DNA of 29,735 bases from a virus. A program made the position numbers and the translations under genes. Positions 1 to 5,575 of the stretch are shown piece after piece. The notes beneath the pieces were generated by a model that was not told where the DNA came from, searched no databases, and saw nothing but the letters and a program-made list of their open reading frames with translations. The DNA lies in the IMG/VR virus record IMGVR_UViG_3300042546_000064, positions 1-29,735 of that record; one strand, written 5' to 3'. Within the stretch, counting starts at the first letter, position 1. Each line of letters opens with the position of its first letter.

Positions 1-127
1 ATTGGCTCAGGGTGTTCTTCTTTCTCTTTCTTAGATAAATCATTATAGTAGTTGAACACTTCCATCTGATCTGAGTATCTTTTTATTTCTTTAAAGTTCA
101 AGACATTCAAAGGCTTAATGATATTGT
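1..127. repeat. Terminal direct repeat, left copy
   Basis: Bases 1-127 are identical to 29609-29735. The repeat lies inside the primase gene, and joining the two copies keeps one open frame. An overlap of exactly 127 bases is what a k=127 de Bruijn assembler leaves on a circular or circularly permuted molecule, so it is more likely an assembly overlap than a biological terminal repeat. Unit length is 29,608 bp. Confidence 0.95.
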
Positions 128-1319
128 CGATACTTGGAGTCTTACCTATACCAGCTCTACCTACTACAGCTAACCAAATTACACCAGGCTCAGTCCATCC
201 TTTTTTAACTTCTATCTCATGAGTATTTCCAACACAAACAGATATTAACCAAAGTAAACTACAGCCCATGTAGTCAATATTAGCATCTAGCTTGTTGTTA
301 CATTCTAAGATGTAATGCTGTATCTCATCAGGAAAGATATCTAATGGAAAGTTGATTCCTGAGATAGGTAATGGTTTCTCAATCTTTGGCTTATTCTCTT
401 CAATTTCTTTCTTTCTTCTAGATCCAAATCCTTGCTCATAAAGGTCTTTAGTAGCTTCTTTAAAGTCACCATTGTGCATCTTGTAAGCATAAGCCACAAA
501 TGGACTTATTAGCTTCTCATGTGGATAGACTGTACCAGTAGAGAATAGATACATGCACCCACTATCACGAAAGACACTACCTGAATGAGCAGAAGTTGCT
601 CCATGTCTTTTGATTAGATAGTGATCTTTCTTTTGTCCATTAGCTGGAATAAAAAAGTCATCTTGAATAACTGACCAAATATCTGTTTTATCATTAAAAT
701 CTTGCCAAGGTGTTACCTCATCATCTGAGTAAATCTTTGGCTCTTTCTTTGGCTCTTCAGGAGCTTTCTCAATGTGATTGTAAGCTGAGGATAAATTCCA
801 AAGTGTCTGTCTATCTTCATCTGTAATAAATTCTAATTGAAAGTAAGACCTTGTATTGTCTAACTTTTTACCAGGATAAACAAAGACATAGCCACCAGTA
901 CCTCTAGTCTCAATTACAGCCTCTTTATGACCTTTTAACTTAGCTATCTTTGAGTTCCCTACTACTCTCTTAGACTTGTATAAAATGTGATAGCCACCAC
1001 TTTTAGTTACATAGACAGAAAACTTTGACTCAAAGTCTAAGATGTTATCTTTAAGAGTCTGATAGTATTCTTTCCAAAACTGGTCCTTCTCAAGTTGTGT
1101 TGAGAATACCTTAGTGTCAACATCAATGACCTCTAATGATTCAAAGCCAGTTACTATTCCTATACCTTTTGTAGACGGCTTTCTTAAGTTGATTAGGAAT
1201 TGTTCTTCAGTTAGTTTTGTTGATTGACATTCTTTCCATGTATGATTAGGGATTTTATCATCCCCTATAGTTATAACTGAAAAGTAATCTAAAAAATTTA
1301 ATGCTTGTAGTTCTTCCAT
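1..1319 (-). CDS. Primase-polymerase/helicase, N-terminal part (continues at 29608)
   Basis: This is the first 439 codons of a 748-residue protein cut by the window edge; the rest is at 28681-29608. It probably primes and unwinds phage DNA. Residues about 45-160 look like an archaeo-eukaryotic Prim-Pol domain: the acidic motif VIDVDTK (D66, D68), SGGYH (H111), then IETRGTGGY (E137). A Walker A motif GRAGIGKT (residues 387-394) opens a DUF3987-type helicase region. The ATG at 1319 is chosen because it is the first in frame and the leader RNA ends there. It is the first gene behind the promoter at 1451-1480 and beside the putative origin. Family assignment is from motifs only, but all three Prim-Pol motifs are in order and correctly spaced. 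Confidence 0.9.
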   Translation of the reverse strand, partial: MEELQALNFLDYFSVITIGDDKIPNHTWKECQSTKLTEEQFLINLRKPSTKGIGIVTGFESLEVIDVDTKVFSTQLEKDQFWKEYYQTLKDNILDFESKFSVYVTKSGGYHILYKSKRVVGNSKIAKLKGHKEAVIETRGTGGYVFVYPGKKLDNTRSYFQLEFITDEDRQTLWNLSSAYNHIEKAPEEPKKEPKIYSDDEVTPWQDFNDKTDIWSVIQDDFFIPANGQKKDHYLIKRHGATSAHSGSVFRDSGCMYLFSTGTVYPHEKLISPFVAYAYKMHNGDFKEATKDLYEQGFGSRRKKEIEENKPKIEKPLPISGINFPLDIFPDEIQHYILECNNKLDANIDYMGCSLLWLISVCVGNTHEIEVKKGWTEPGVIWLAVVGRAGIGKTPSIDNIIKPLNVLNFKEIKRYSDQMEVFNYYNDLSKKEKEEHPEP

Positions 1320-1447
1320 TCCGCCCAATGTTGTTTAAAATAATAAAGCCCATTAATTTTAAGCTGGTGCGGAGCTGTCAAACTAATGAGCCTTAAATAA
1401 GTTCTTTGTGACTAACAAGTTGAATTCCGCACAATCAACTTTCACGT
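1320..1447 (-). ncRNA. Structured 5' leader of the primase mRNA (kissing-loop candidate)
   Basis: About 125 nt separate the promoter from the primase ATG with no ORF. On the minus strand hairpin H1 pairs 1441-1435 with 1423-1417 (AAGTTGA/TCAACTT); its 11-nt loop contains GTGCGGA. A 12-bp stem with two wobbles pairs 1395-1384 (TAAGGCTCATTA) with 1355-1344 (TAATGGGCTTTA). It encloses hairpin H2, AGCT-CCGCACC-AGCT (1376-1362). The H1 loop GTGCGG (1432-1427) is complementary to the H2 loop CCGCAC (1372-1367). GGGCGGA directly before the ATG could pair with the same TCCGC. Structure is derived by eye; a regulatory role is inferred. It matches no riboswitch class I know. Confidence 0.6.
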
Positions 1448-1450
1448 GTA

Positions 1451-1480
1451 CAAATATAGTAATTTTTCTTTAATTACAAA
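1451..1480 (-). promoter_or_regulatory. Bacteroidota-type promoter of the primase/replication operon
   Basis: On the minus strand the -33 element TTTG (1480-1477) lies 18 bp from the -7 box TATATTTG (1458-1451), matching the Bacteroidota consensus TTG-N19-TAnnTTTG. Transcription would start near 1447-1444, just before hairpin H1 of the leader. The extended box TATATTTGTAC is shared with two boxes at 4430-4437 and 4512-4519. Confidence 0.75.
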
Positions 1481-1483
1481 TTT

Positions 1484-1664
1484 ATTTTAGGTGTAAACTA
1501 CTGTAAAGTGACTTTACACCTGACTTTACAGTAACTTTGTAGTGTCTATAAGGGTTGTAGCCATTTTAGGTGTAAAGTTTACAGTAAAACTGATTTTAAA
1601 AAAATTTTTTAATTTATTTTTTTTTTTACCTACTGTAAAGTCACTTTACACTTTACACTTTACA
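1484..1664. other. Putative replication origin: TGTAAAG/CTTTACA iterons plus AT-rich tract
   Basis: The region has two 17-bp near-palindromes, TGTAAAGTGACTTTACA (1502-1518) and TGTAAAGTCACTTTACA (1634-1650), a shorter one TGTAAAGTTTACA (1571-1583), a single ACTTTACA (1523-1530), and CTTTACA three times in tandem at 7-bp period (1644-1664). ATTTTAGGTGTAAA occurs twice (1484-1497, 1563-1576). Between clusters lies an almost pure A/T tract (about 1585-1628), a good unwinding element. It sits between a DnaA-domain-IV-like gene and the primase promoter. Origin function is inferred; the clusters could also be operators. Confidence 0.65.
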
Positions 1665-2043
1665 CCACTCTTTCTAAGTATTGGTCATTAGCTATTCTCT
1701 CCTTAATTATCCTTAAATCTGTGGTGTTGTTGCAATTGATAACATCCTCAAAAATAGAGTACTTAGGTAGTTCAATTGGTGCTTCACCAGGATAGAGATA
1801 GTCCTTAATTGGTGCAATTATGTTATCATAAATCTTGTCACAATTTTGAAATTGATTGTCAACTTTTAGTCCATTAATGACAGTTGCATGGTGTTTGTCC
1901 ATCAATCTACCAATCTCTGACAGATTCATTCCTATTTTTTGTAGCTCAGAATAAACATAAGCTCTTTTGTAGATTAAGTCTCTATCTCTACAGCTGGTTG
2001 TCAGATCGTAAAGGTCAATCATGTATTTGATTTTTTCTATCAT
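1660..2043 (-). CDS. DnaA domain IV-like DNA-binding protein
   Basis: This 127-residue protein has a segment, LSEIGRLMDKHHATVINGL (residues 41-59), resembling the DnaA domain IV signature, in which EIGR is followed by a D/H-H-[AT]-T-V core. It lacks any AAA+ ATPase region, so it is a stand-alone binding domain. The C-terminal half is unassigned. The start overlaps the previous stop (ATGA), and the last codons run into the CTTTACA iterons. Position beside the iterons and just before the primase unit suggests it binds them as an initiator or autoregulator; this is inference. Real DnaA boxes (TTATCCACA) are not seen. Confidence 0.7.
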   Translation of the reverse strand: MIEKIKYMIDLYDLTTSCRDRDLIYKRAYVYSELQKIGMNLSEIGRLMDKHHATVINGLKVDNQFQNCDKIYDNIIAPIKDYLYPGEAPIELPKYSIFEDVINCNNTTDLRIIKERIANDQYLERVV

Positions 2044-2285
2044 GACAATTGTTTCTTAGAGTCAATATTCTTAAAAATGTCAGAGTCAGAGTCTATCCTT
2101 CCAGTAGCCTTGATAAAGTCTACCTCTAGCTTAGCTGAGTTGATGATAACAGATCCAATGGAGCTGATAGCCTTTGCCTTATCTACCTCTTCTTTAATCT
2201 GTTCATTACTTAAAGACTCATCATTAAGTCTTTCTAGTGCTGCAAACATGTGGTCACGTAGATCACTGATTTTGTTTCTTGCCAT
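2040..2285 (-). CDS. Conserved small phage protein, helical
   Basis: An 81-residue, soluble, mostly helical protein beginning MARNKISDLRDHMF, with an acidic/basic helix (residues 15-40) and the segment IINSAKLEVDFIKATG. I recall proteins of this form in many tailed phages, but know no function. Its start lies 23 nt inside the end of the HNH gene and its stop overlaps the next ATG (ATGA), so translation is probably coupled. The neighbouring HNH and DnaA-like genes suggest a DNA-metabolism role, which is only inference. Confidence 0.8.
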   Translation of the reverse strand: MARNKISDLRDHMFAALERLNDESLSNEQIKEEVDKAKAISSIGSVIINSAKLEVDFIKATGRIDSDSDIFKNIDSKKQLS

Positions 2286-2886
2286 TTATTTTCTTGTTTA
2301 TTTTACTTGTTAATTTAATTACTTCTTGTATTTCTTGGGGGAATCTTTGGATACTATTCCTTATGACATTGTCCTTCATACTTATGCATTCTAAGTTTTC
2401 TAGTTGACAGTTCCTGGTGTTACCATCTTTAAAAGTTACTATGTGCTTTTTAGGAATTGGTCCATTAGCATCAATCCATATTTTTTGATGGTAAAGAATC
2501 CACTTGCTATCTTTTATCTTGTAGTACAGATATACTCTACCACTTTGATCAGCATCTTTTCTCTCTACTATAGTTCCATCAGGCTTCCAGTTGTGAGGTC
2601 TATTACCTGGTTTAAACATTGTAGCTTTGACCTTCTCATAAACTTCTGTAGGCATTTCTTTACCTTTGTTGAATGGTGTATGTCCAGGTGTGAATCTAAA
2701 CTTTTTACCACCATTAATTAAATTCTGTCTACCTGATAACTCTGACCTTTTAAACTCTAGTGTCTTCTTAAGGCCCATTGTGAATGCTCTGTTAGCTACT
2801 TGAGAATAAGTCAATCCTAAGTCATCAGCAATACCTTGAGTCCTTTCATGAGGGAATCTTTGTCTTATGATTTCATTAGGTGTCAT
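2263..2886 (-). CDS. HNH endonuclease (homing-type)
   Basis: A 207-residue protein. Residues 1-45 resemble an HTH (IIRQRFPHERTQGIADDLGL). The next part carries two related F-x-PG-x-x-P motifs (FTPGHTPFNKGKE about 66-77; FKPGNRPHNW 91-100) common in phage HNH enzymes. The HNH_3-like core is YHQKIW (H133), IPKKH (H148), FKDGNTRNCQLENLE (152-166). It probably nicks or cuts double-stranded DNA. The gene has both coding overlaps expected of an operon member and is not inserted into another gene, so it may be a resident phage function rather than a mobile intruder. Confidence 0.88.
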   Translation of the reverse strand: MTPNEIIRQRFPHERTQGIADDLGLTYSQVANRAFTMGLKKTLEFKRSELSGRQNLINGGKKFRFTPGHTPFNKGKEMPTEVYEKVKATMFKPGNRPHNWKPDGTIVERKDADQSGRVYLYYKIKDSKWILYHQKIWIDANGPIPKKHIVTFKDGNTRNCQLENLECISMKDNVIRNSIQRFPQEIQEVIKLTSKINKKINGKKQNQ

Positions 2887-3122
2887 AACTCTTCTTTAAA
2901 TTCTGTTTCTAACCACTGTCTAAATGCTCTCTGTATGTTTACTTGCTGAGATTGTGCCTCAAGCTCTGCATCATGGATTATGATGTTATCAACCTTTCTG
3001 ACCTCATTGATAAACAAGTTAGCGTATCTTTTTGACTGGTGATAGATTTTAACATCTTCAATCAAGTCAGCCATTACTGGTAGTAGTGCTACTACTGCTA
3101 GGAGTTTTTGTTCTTGTGTCAT
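2883..3122 (-). CDS. Small protein with hydrophobic N-terminus
   Basis: A 79-residue unrecognised protein. Residues 5-20 (QKLLAVVALLPVMADL) are hydrophobic and could be a membrane anchor or signal segment; the remainder is helical and charged. ATG overlaps the stop of the preceding tiny membrane gene, and its own stop overlaps the HNH start, both as ATGA, which supports the exact boundaries. Confidence 0.75.
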   Translation of the reverse strand: MTQEQKLLAVVALLPVMADLIEDVKIYHQSKRYANLFINEVRKVDNIIIHDAELEAQSQQVNIQRAFRQWLETEFKEEL

Positions 3123-3241
3123 GGCTTTATATATTTTACAATTGTGTCAACATTAGCAATAGCCACTAACATTATTAAAATGAGTATTACTACTATGATA
3201 ATCGCATCATTTAGGAATTTCAATCTGTTGTCTAGTTTCAT
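3119..3241 (-). CDS. 40-residue single-span membrane protein
   Basis: A small ORF: a short charged N-terminus (MKLDNRLKFLND), one long hydrophobic helix about residues 13-29 (AIIIVVILILIMLVAIA), then a short polar tail. Both ends overlap neighbouring genes as ATGA (start at 3241 within the stop of the 3238 gene; stop at 3119 overlapping the 3122 start), which is strong support that it is translated. Function unknown. Confidence 0.75.
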   Translation of the reverse strand: MKLDNRLKFLNDAIIIVVILILIMLVAIANVDTIVKYIKP

Positions 3242-3468
3242 AGTGCTTGTATTTCTTGTTTAACTTCTTCATAGTAGTGTATATTACCGTTGTAGTTTAT
3301 ATCCCATTTAAAATTATTAATCATTAAATTCAATATCTCATCAACTGCAATTAAAGCGAATTGTTTGGCTGTTTTTCTTGCTTCAATTAATTCTAAATCA
3401 GTTATATCAAAAACTGATTTAAATATGAATTTATTAGCTAACTCTTTTGCTTTCTCTTTCGGTGTCAT
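3238..3468 (-). CDS. Conserved small early protein
   Basis: A 76-residue soluble protein starting MTPKEKAKELANKF. Proteins with this N-terminus (a helix, then a conserved aliphatic EAR/AKQFALIAVDEIL helix) are frequent in flavobacterial phages, but no function is known to me. It follows the previous stop by 6 nt and has an unusually clear GGAG four bases before the ATG, rare in this genome. Confidence 0.8.
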   Translation of the reverse strand: MTPKEKAKELANKFIFKSVFDITDLELIEARKTAKQFALIAVDEILNLMINNFKWDINYNGNIHYYEEVKQEIQAL

Positions 3469-3474
3469 AGCTCC

Positions 3475-3681
3475 TCAATTTTTAAGATTAATACTGGCCA
3501 TCTGTCCACTAGTAGTATGGCATGGTGTTGATCGTATGCCTTCACTATTTTGAAGGACTTGTCTCTCATTGTTACTTTGTAAGTTTTCATTTTTTGCTCT
3601 TAGGTAGTTAATATAAAGTAAGATGTTAAAGTGACCTCTCTTGGTCCAATAACTTTCAATATCAGCTAAGTTCATTGTCAT
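3475..3681 (-). CDS. Hypothetical early protein
   Basis: 68 residues from the ATG at 3681 (MTMNLADIESYW). A longer frame reaches a TTG at 3738 but would read through most of the zinc-ribbon gene, so the 3681 start (or 3675) with a 20-nt overlap is preferred. The protein is polar and helical (FNILLYINYLRAKNENLQSN). I do not recognise it. Low complexity at its end (STPCHTTSGQMAS) carries no motif. Confidence 0.6.
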   Translation of the reverse strand: MTMNLADIESYWTKRGHFNILLYINYLRAKNENLQSNNERQVLQNSEGIRSTPCHTTSGQMASINLKN

Positions 3682-3793
3682 CAATTTCTCCGTTATTACA
3701 TCCACACTCCTCTTCTGTGTAGTGAATTTCATTTCCAAATGTGCAGTAGTGTACTTCTACTACTCCATCACCATTGCAGTCAGGGCAAATCAT
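3662..3793 (-). CDS. 43-residue zinc-ribbon protein, DnaJ-like CxxCxGxG
   Basis: A tiny ORF whose residues 3-10 are CPDCNGDG, the repeat unit of the DnaJ zinc domain, followed by HYC (15-17) and a second cluster CGCNNG (30-35). Together they could bind one zinc. The start overlaps the previous stop as ATGA (3793-3790). The pattern of cysteines makes this frame convincing over the competing overlapping frame. DnaJ-type CxxCxGxG proteins of this size occur widely in phages without a J domain; role unknown. Confidence 0.75.
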   Translation of the reverse strand: MICPDCNGDGVVEVHYCTFGNEIHYTEEECGCNNGEIDDNELS

Positions 3794-4023
3794 AACTCAC
3801 AAGTTGTTTTGATGATTGTGTACTTCTTGTGCTTGAATGTGCTTAGGTTTCTCCTAATAGGAGGAGTAAGGTTGAACTCTTTAATCATCATGTTGTAAGT
3901 ATTCCAAATTGATTTCCATCTTGTTGCTGGCTCAGAGTCTTTACCAAATTGGCTTAGTGAAAATAGGTACATGTCCCAGCTTTTTTTCTCTTCTTGAATG
4001 ATGTGATTAATTAAATTTTGCAT
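3790..4023 (-). CDS. Hypothetical early protein
   Basis: A 77-residue soluble protein, rich in aromatic residues (SWDMYLFSLSQFG, TRWKSIWNTYNMM) with a basic C-terminus (TFKHKKYTIIKTT). Not recognised. It starts one base after the stop of the tiny membrane gene at 4025-4105 and ends in an ATGA overlap with the zinc-ribbon gene, so it is a firm operon member. Confidence 0.75.
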   Translation of the reverse strand: MQNLINHIIQEEKKSWDMYLFSLSQFGKDSEPATRWKSIWNTYNMMIKEFNLTPPIRRNLSTFKHKKYTIIKTTCEL

Positions 4024-4024
4024 G

Positions 4025-4105
4025 TTACTTTGATTTAAGGGTTAAAATTTTGATTGTTGCTACTATGCTGTATAGTATCAATAAATAAACGATTTTTCCT
4101 TCCAT
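4025..4105 (-). CDS. 26-residue membrane peptide, first gene of the early operon
   Basis: A tiny ORF: MEGK, then a hydrophobic span (IVYLLILYSIVATIKIL), ending LKSK. It begins about 25 nt after the predicted transcription start of the promoter at 4138-4168 and ends one base before the next ATG. The start region is A-rich, typical of Bacteroidota. It may be a leader peptide or a membrane effector. Confidence 0.6.
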   Translation of the reverse strand: MEGKIVYLLILYSIVATIKILTLKSK

Positions 4106-4137
4106 GTGTTTGGTTTTTTTTGTTAATAATTATAAAA

Positions 4138-4168
4138 CAAAGTTAAGAACTATTTTCACTTATGCAAA
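4138..4168 (-). promoter_or_regulatory. Early promoter, Bacteroidota type
   Basis: On the minus strand TTTG (4168-4165), a 19-bp spacer, then TAACTTTG (4145-4138), matching TTG-N19-TAnnTTTG. It precedes the operon 4105->1660. It lies just beyond the last of three terminators, so this operon is transcribed separately from the late region. Confidence 0.75.
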
Positions 4169-4199
4169 TTAATTAACATATTTTAACATATTGAAGTAT

Positions 4200-4223
4200 A
4201 AAAAAACCCACTCTGTAAGTGGG
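4200..4223 (-). terminator. Rho-independent terminator (third of three)
   Basis: On the minus strand CCCACT-TACAG-AGTGGG followed by seven T residues: a 6-bp stem with a 5-base loop, the strongest of the three terminators between the late and early operons. Confidence 0.85.
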
Positions 4224-4294
4224 CTGCTCAACTTTAGGTAATGAGATTGCAAGGACTTGCCTCTGACCATATCACTCACAATTTTTGCAAGGAT

Positions 4295-4338
4295 AAAAAA
4301 ACCCACTTAGTTTATATTCGTCAATACTCTTTAGTGGG
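4295..4338 (-). terminator. Rho-independent terminator (second of three)
   Basis: On the minus strand CCCACT (4338-4333) pairs with AGTGGG (4307-4302) across a 25-base loop and is followed by seven T residues (4301-4295). The stem is identical in sequence to that of the terminator at 4200-4223. The long loop makes it weaker alone. Confidence 0.6.
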
Positions 4339-4429
4339 GATTTGTCATAAGTTATACCTTTCAGCTTTCCTTTACACAGAAAAAGACCAGAGATGGGGCT
4401 GTAGCAGAACAGTCTCAGGTACTGTAGTA

Positions 4430-4437
4430 CAAATATA
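4430..4437 (-). promoter_or_regulatory. TATATTTG box; possible promoter of a small RNA
   Basis: A perfect -7 box with the extension GTAC, identical to the primase promoter box over 11 bases (TATATTTGTAC). No -33 TTG is visible at the right distance. It would start a non-coding RNA of about 130 nt ending at the terminator 4295-4338. Low certainty. Confidence 0.35.
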
Positions 4438-4438
4438 T

Positions 4439-4471
4439 AAAAAAAGGGATAACCTATCTCTAGATCATCCC
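4439..4471 (-). terminator. Rho-independent terminator (first of three)
   Basis: On the minus strand GGGAT (4471-4467) pairs with ATCCC (4450-4446), with a small inner ATCT/AGAT stem, followed by seven T residues. It is the first stop for late transcripts leaving the 4521 gene, and it would also end a roughly 65-nt RNA begun at the 4512-4519 box. Confidence 0.65.
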
Positions 4472-4511
4472 CTCTTGGGTGTTATTGTAACCAAACAATA
4501 TACATGCGGTA

Positions 4512-4519
4512 CAAATATA
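4512..4519 (-). promoter_or_regulatory. TATATTTG box downstream of the last late gene
   Basis: TATATTTGTAC on the minus strand, two bases beyond the stop codon at 4521. No -33 TTG is visible. The 4439-4519 interval has no credible ORF, so any product would be a short RNA. Confidence 0.35.
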
Positions 4520-4520
4520 C

Positions 4521-4796
4521 TTATTTTTTTCTTCTGAGAATTAATTTTATTAACTTTCCTACAAAGCCTGACTGCTCATTTACATCAATATTAACCTCAC
4601 CATTGGTTACTTGTACATCTACCTTGTCAGTGTCTATTTTAAGGCTCTTAGAGTCACTTTCTTTGTGAAAGTCTACGTCTATCTTAGGAGTGTCCACTTT
4701 AACCTCTGTAGTGCCATTTTTACGAGTAACTTTAACATCCACATTCTTAGTATCAATGTTGATATTAATGTCTTTTTTTTTCTTGGGTGTTTTCAT
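4521..4796 (-). CDS. Beta-repeat protein with cationic amphipathic tail
   Basis: A 91-residue protein with a lysine-rich start (KTPKKKKD), then four alternating hydrophobic/polar strands of similar pattern (NVDVKVTRK, EVKVDTPKIDVDF, LKIDTDKVDVQVT, EVNIDVNE) resembling beta-solenoid or adhesin-like rungs. The last 14 residues (FVGKLIKLILRRKK) look like a cationic amphipathic helix able to lie on a membrane. No family recognised. The ATG overlaps the endolysin stop by one base (TAATG). As the last gene of the lysis cluster it may assist lysis or disrupt membranes; inferred only. Confidence 0.7.
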   Translation of the reverse strand: MKTPKKKKDININIDTKNVDVKVTRKNGTTEVKVDTPKIDVDFHKESDSKSLKIDTDKVDVQVTNGEVNIDVNEQSGFVGKLIKLILRRKK

Positions 4797-5311
4797 TATG
4801 CTTCGTTATTACTTATTATTCCTTGACTTGATAAATTTACTACTCTTACATTGGATGGCTGAGCTATTTTCCACGCTGTTCTTCTAGCTTGATGCAATCT
4901 TGACTTAGCAATTCTCATCACATTCACCTGGTTGTTTTGGTTGCCACCTAGTACATGGTAGTGTGTTCTATCTTCACCAACATACAAGCCTACATGACCA
5001 CCACCATCTCTCTTGAATGTCAATACATCACCTAACATAGGAGTGCTTTCTTTTGTGCCATACTTAGCCCAGTTCAATGCCCACAATGGACCATCTACTA
5101 CCTCAACACCAGCTTTGTGTGCACAATAAGCTACAAATAGACCACACCAGGGGATTTCATCATTAGTGTATGCCTTAAGTCCAAGCTCAATGGCCCATGA
5201 TAAGATGATAGGGTTATGATTTTTACCTATAATCTCTCTAGTGCCTATCAAACTGACAGCTTGTACTAGGATTCTAGGACTAGTCTCTTGTTTTAACCAG
5301 TTATAATTCAT
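4796..5311 (-). CDS. Endolysin, TIGR02594/NlpC-CHAP-like peptidase
   Basis: A 171-residue protein with the pattern of the TIGR02594 cysteine peptidase family: PWCGLFVAYCAHKAG (catalytic C56), GDVLTFKRDGGGHVGLYVG (H106) and GGNQNNQV (N124). It probably cleaves peptidoglycan peptide bonds at the end of infection. No signal peptide is seen, consistent with release through a holin. Residues 1-50 are a helical lead region. It overlaps the tiny membrane gene upstream by 11 nt and the next ATG by one base. Confidence 0.85.
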   Translation of the reverse strand: MNYNWLKQETSPRILVQAVSLIGTREIIGKNHNPIILSWAIELGLKAYTNDEIPWCGLFVAYCAHKAGVEVVDGPLWALNWAKYGTKESTPMLGDVLTFKRDGGGHVGLYVGEDRTHYHVLGGNQNNQVNVMRIAKSRLHQARRTAWKIAQPSNVRVVNLSSQGIISNNEA

Positions 5312-5372
5312 AGTATAATATTACAATAAGTCCTAAAATAATACCACACAAAGCTCCTAACAAAAATTCCAT
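5301..5372 (-). CDS. 23-residue membrane peptide in the lysis cassette
   Basis: A tiny ORF: MEFL, a glycine-containing hydrophobic span (LGALCGIILGLIVILYY), ending EL. The start overlaps the upstream holin-like stop by one base (TGATG) and the stop lies 11 nt inside the endolysin start. That coupling supports translation. It may be a small holin, antiholin or spanin-type accessory. Confidence 0.65.
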   Translation of the reverse strand: MEFLLGALCGIILGLIVILYYEL

Positions 5373-5575
5373 CACTTTTGGACTGTTAACTGTGATAGTG
5401 TAGCTCCAATTGTACCAGCAGTGACTAAATAACCAGCAATAGTTAGCACTAATGGAGGTAATTCAAATGGAGAAGTCAATAATACAGCTCCAATACTACC
5501 AATAGTGATTGATAAGTTCCTTACTTTAAGCCAAAAATTAGGTGTTTTGGCACACCATCTGTCTCTTAGTGTCAT
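5372..5575 (-). CDS. Holin-like two-span membrane protein
   Basis: A 67-residue protein with a basic amphipathic N-terminus (LRDRWCAKTPNFWLKVRN) and two hydrophobic spans (about 22-35, SITIGSIGAVLLTS, and 41-59, PLVLTIAGYLVTAGTIGA). Size, topology and position directly before the endolysin fit a holin. ATGA overlap with the upstream gene. Holin sequences diverge too much for firm family placement. Confidence 0.65.
   Translation of the reverse strand: MTLRDRWCAKTPNFWLKVRNLSITIGSIGAVLLTSPFELPPLVLTIAGYLVTAGTIGATLSQLTVQK

Noticed and set aside
1-127. The terminal repeat as an att site or packaging end repeat
   Set aside because: It lies within the primase coding sequence, no integrase is present, and exactly 127 bases is a common assembler k-mer size.
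1484-1664. Short repeats as a CRISPR array
   Set aside because: Units of 7-8 bases, many inverted and directly adjacent, with no regular spacers and no cas genes.
2263-2886. HNH gene as an intron or intein insertion
   Set aside because: No split host gene or splice-like flanks; the gene is embedded in the operon with coding overlaps at both ends.
4241-4537. Plus-strand 98-codon ORF
   Set aside because: It runs across three minus-strand terminators and promoter-like boxes, has a random composition and no promoter or neighbour on its strand.
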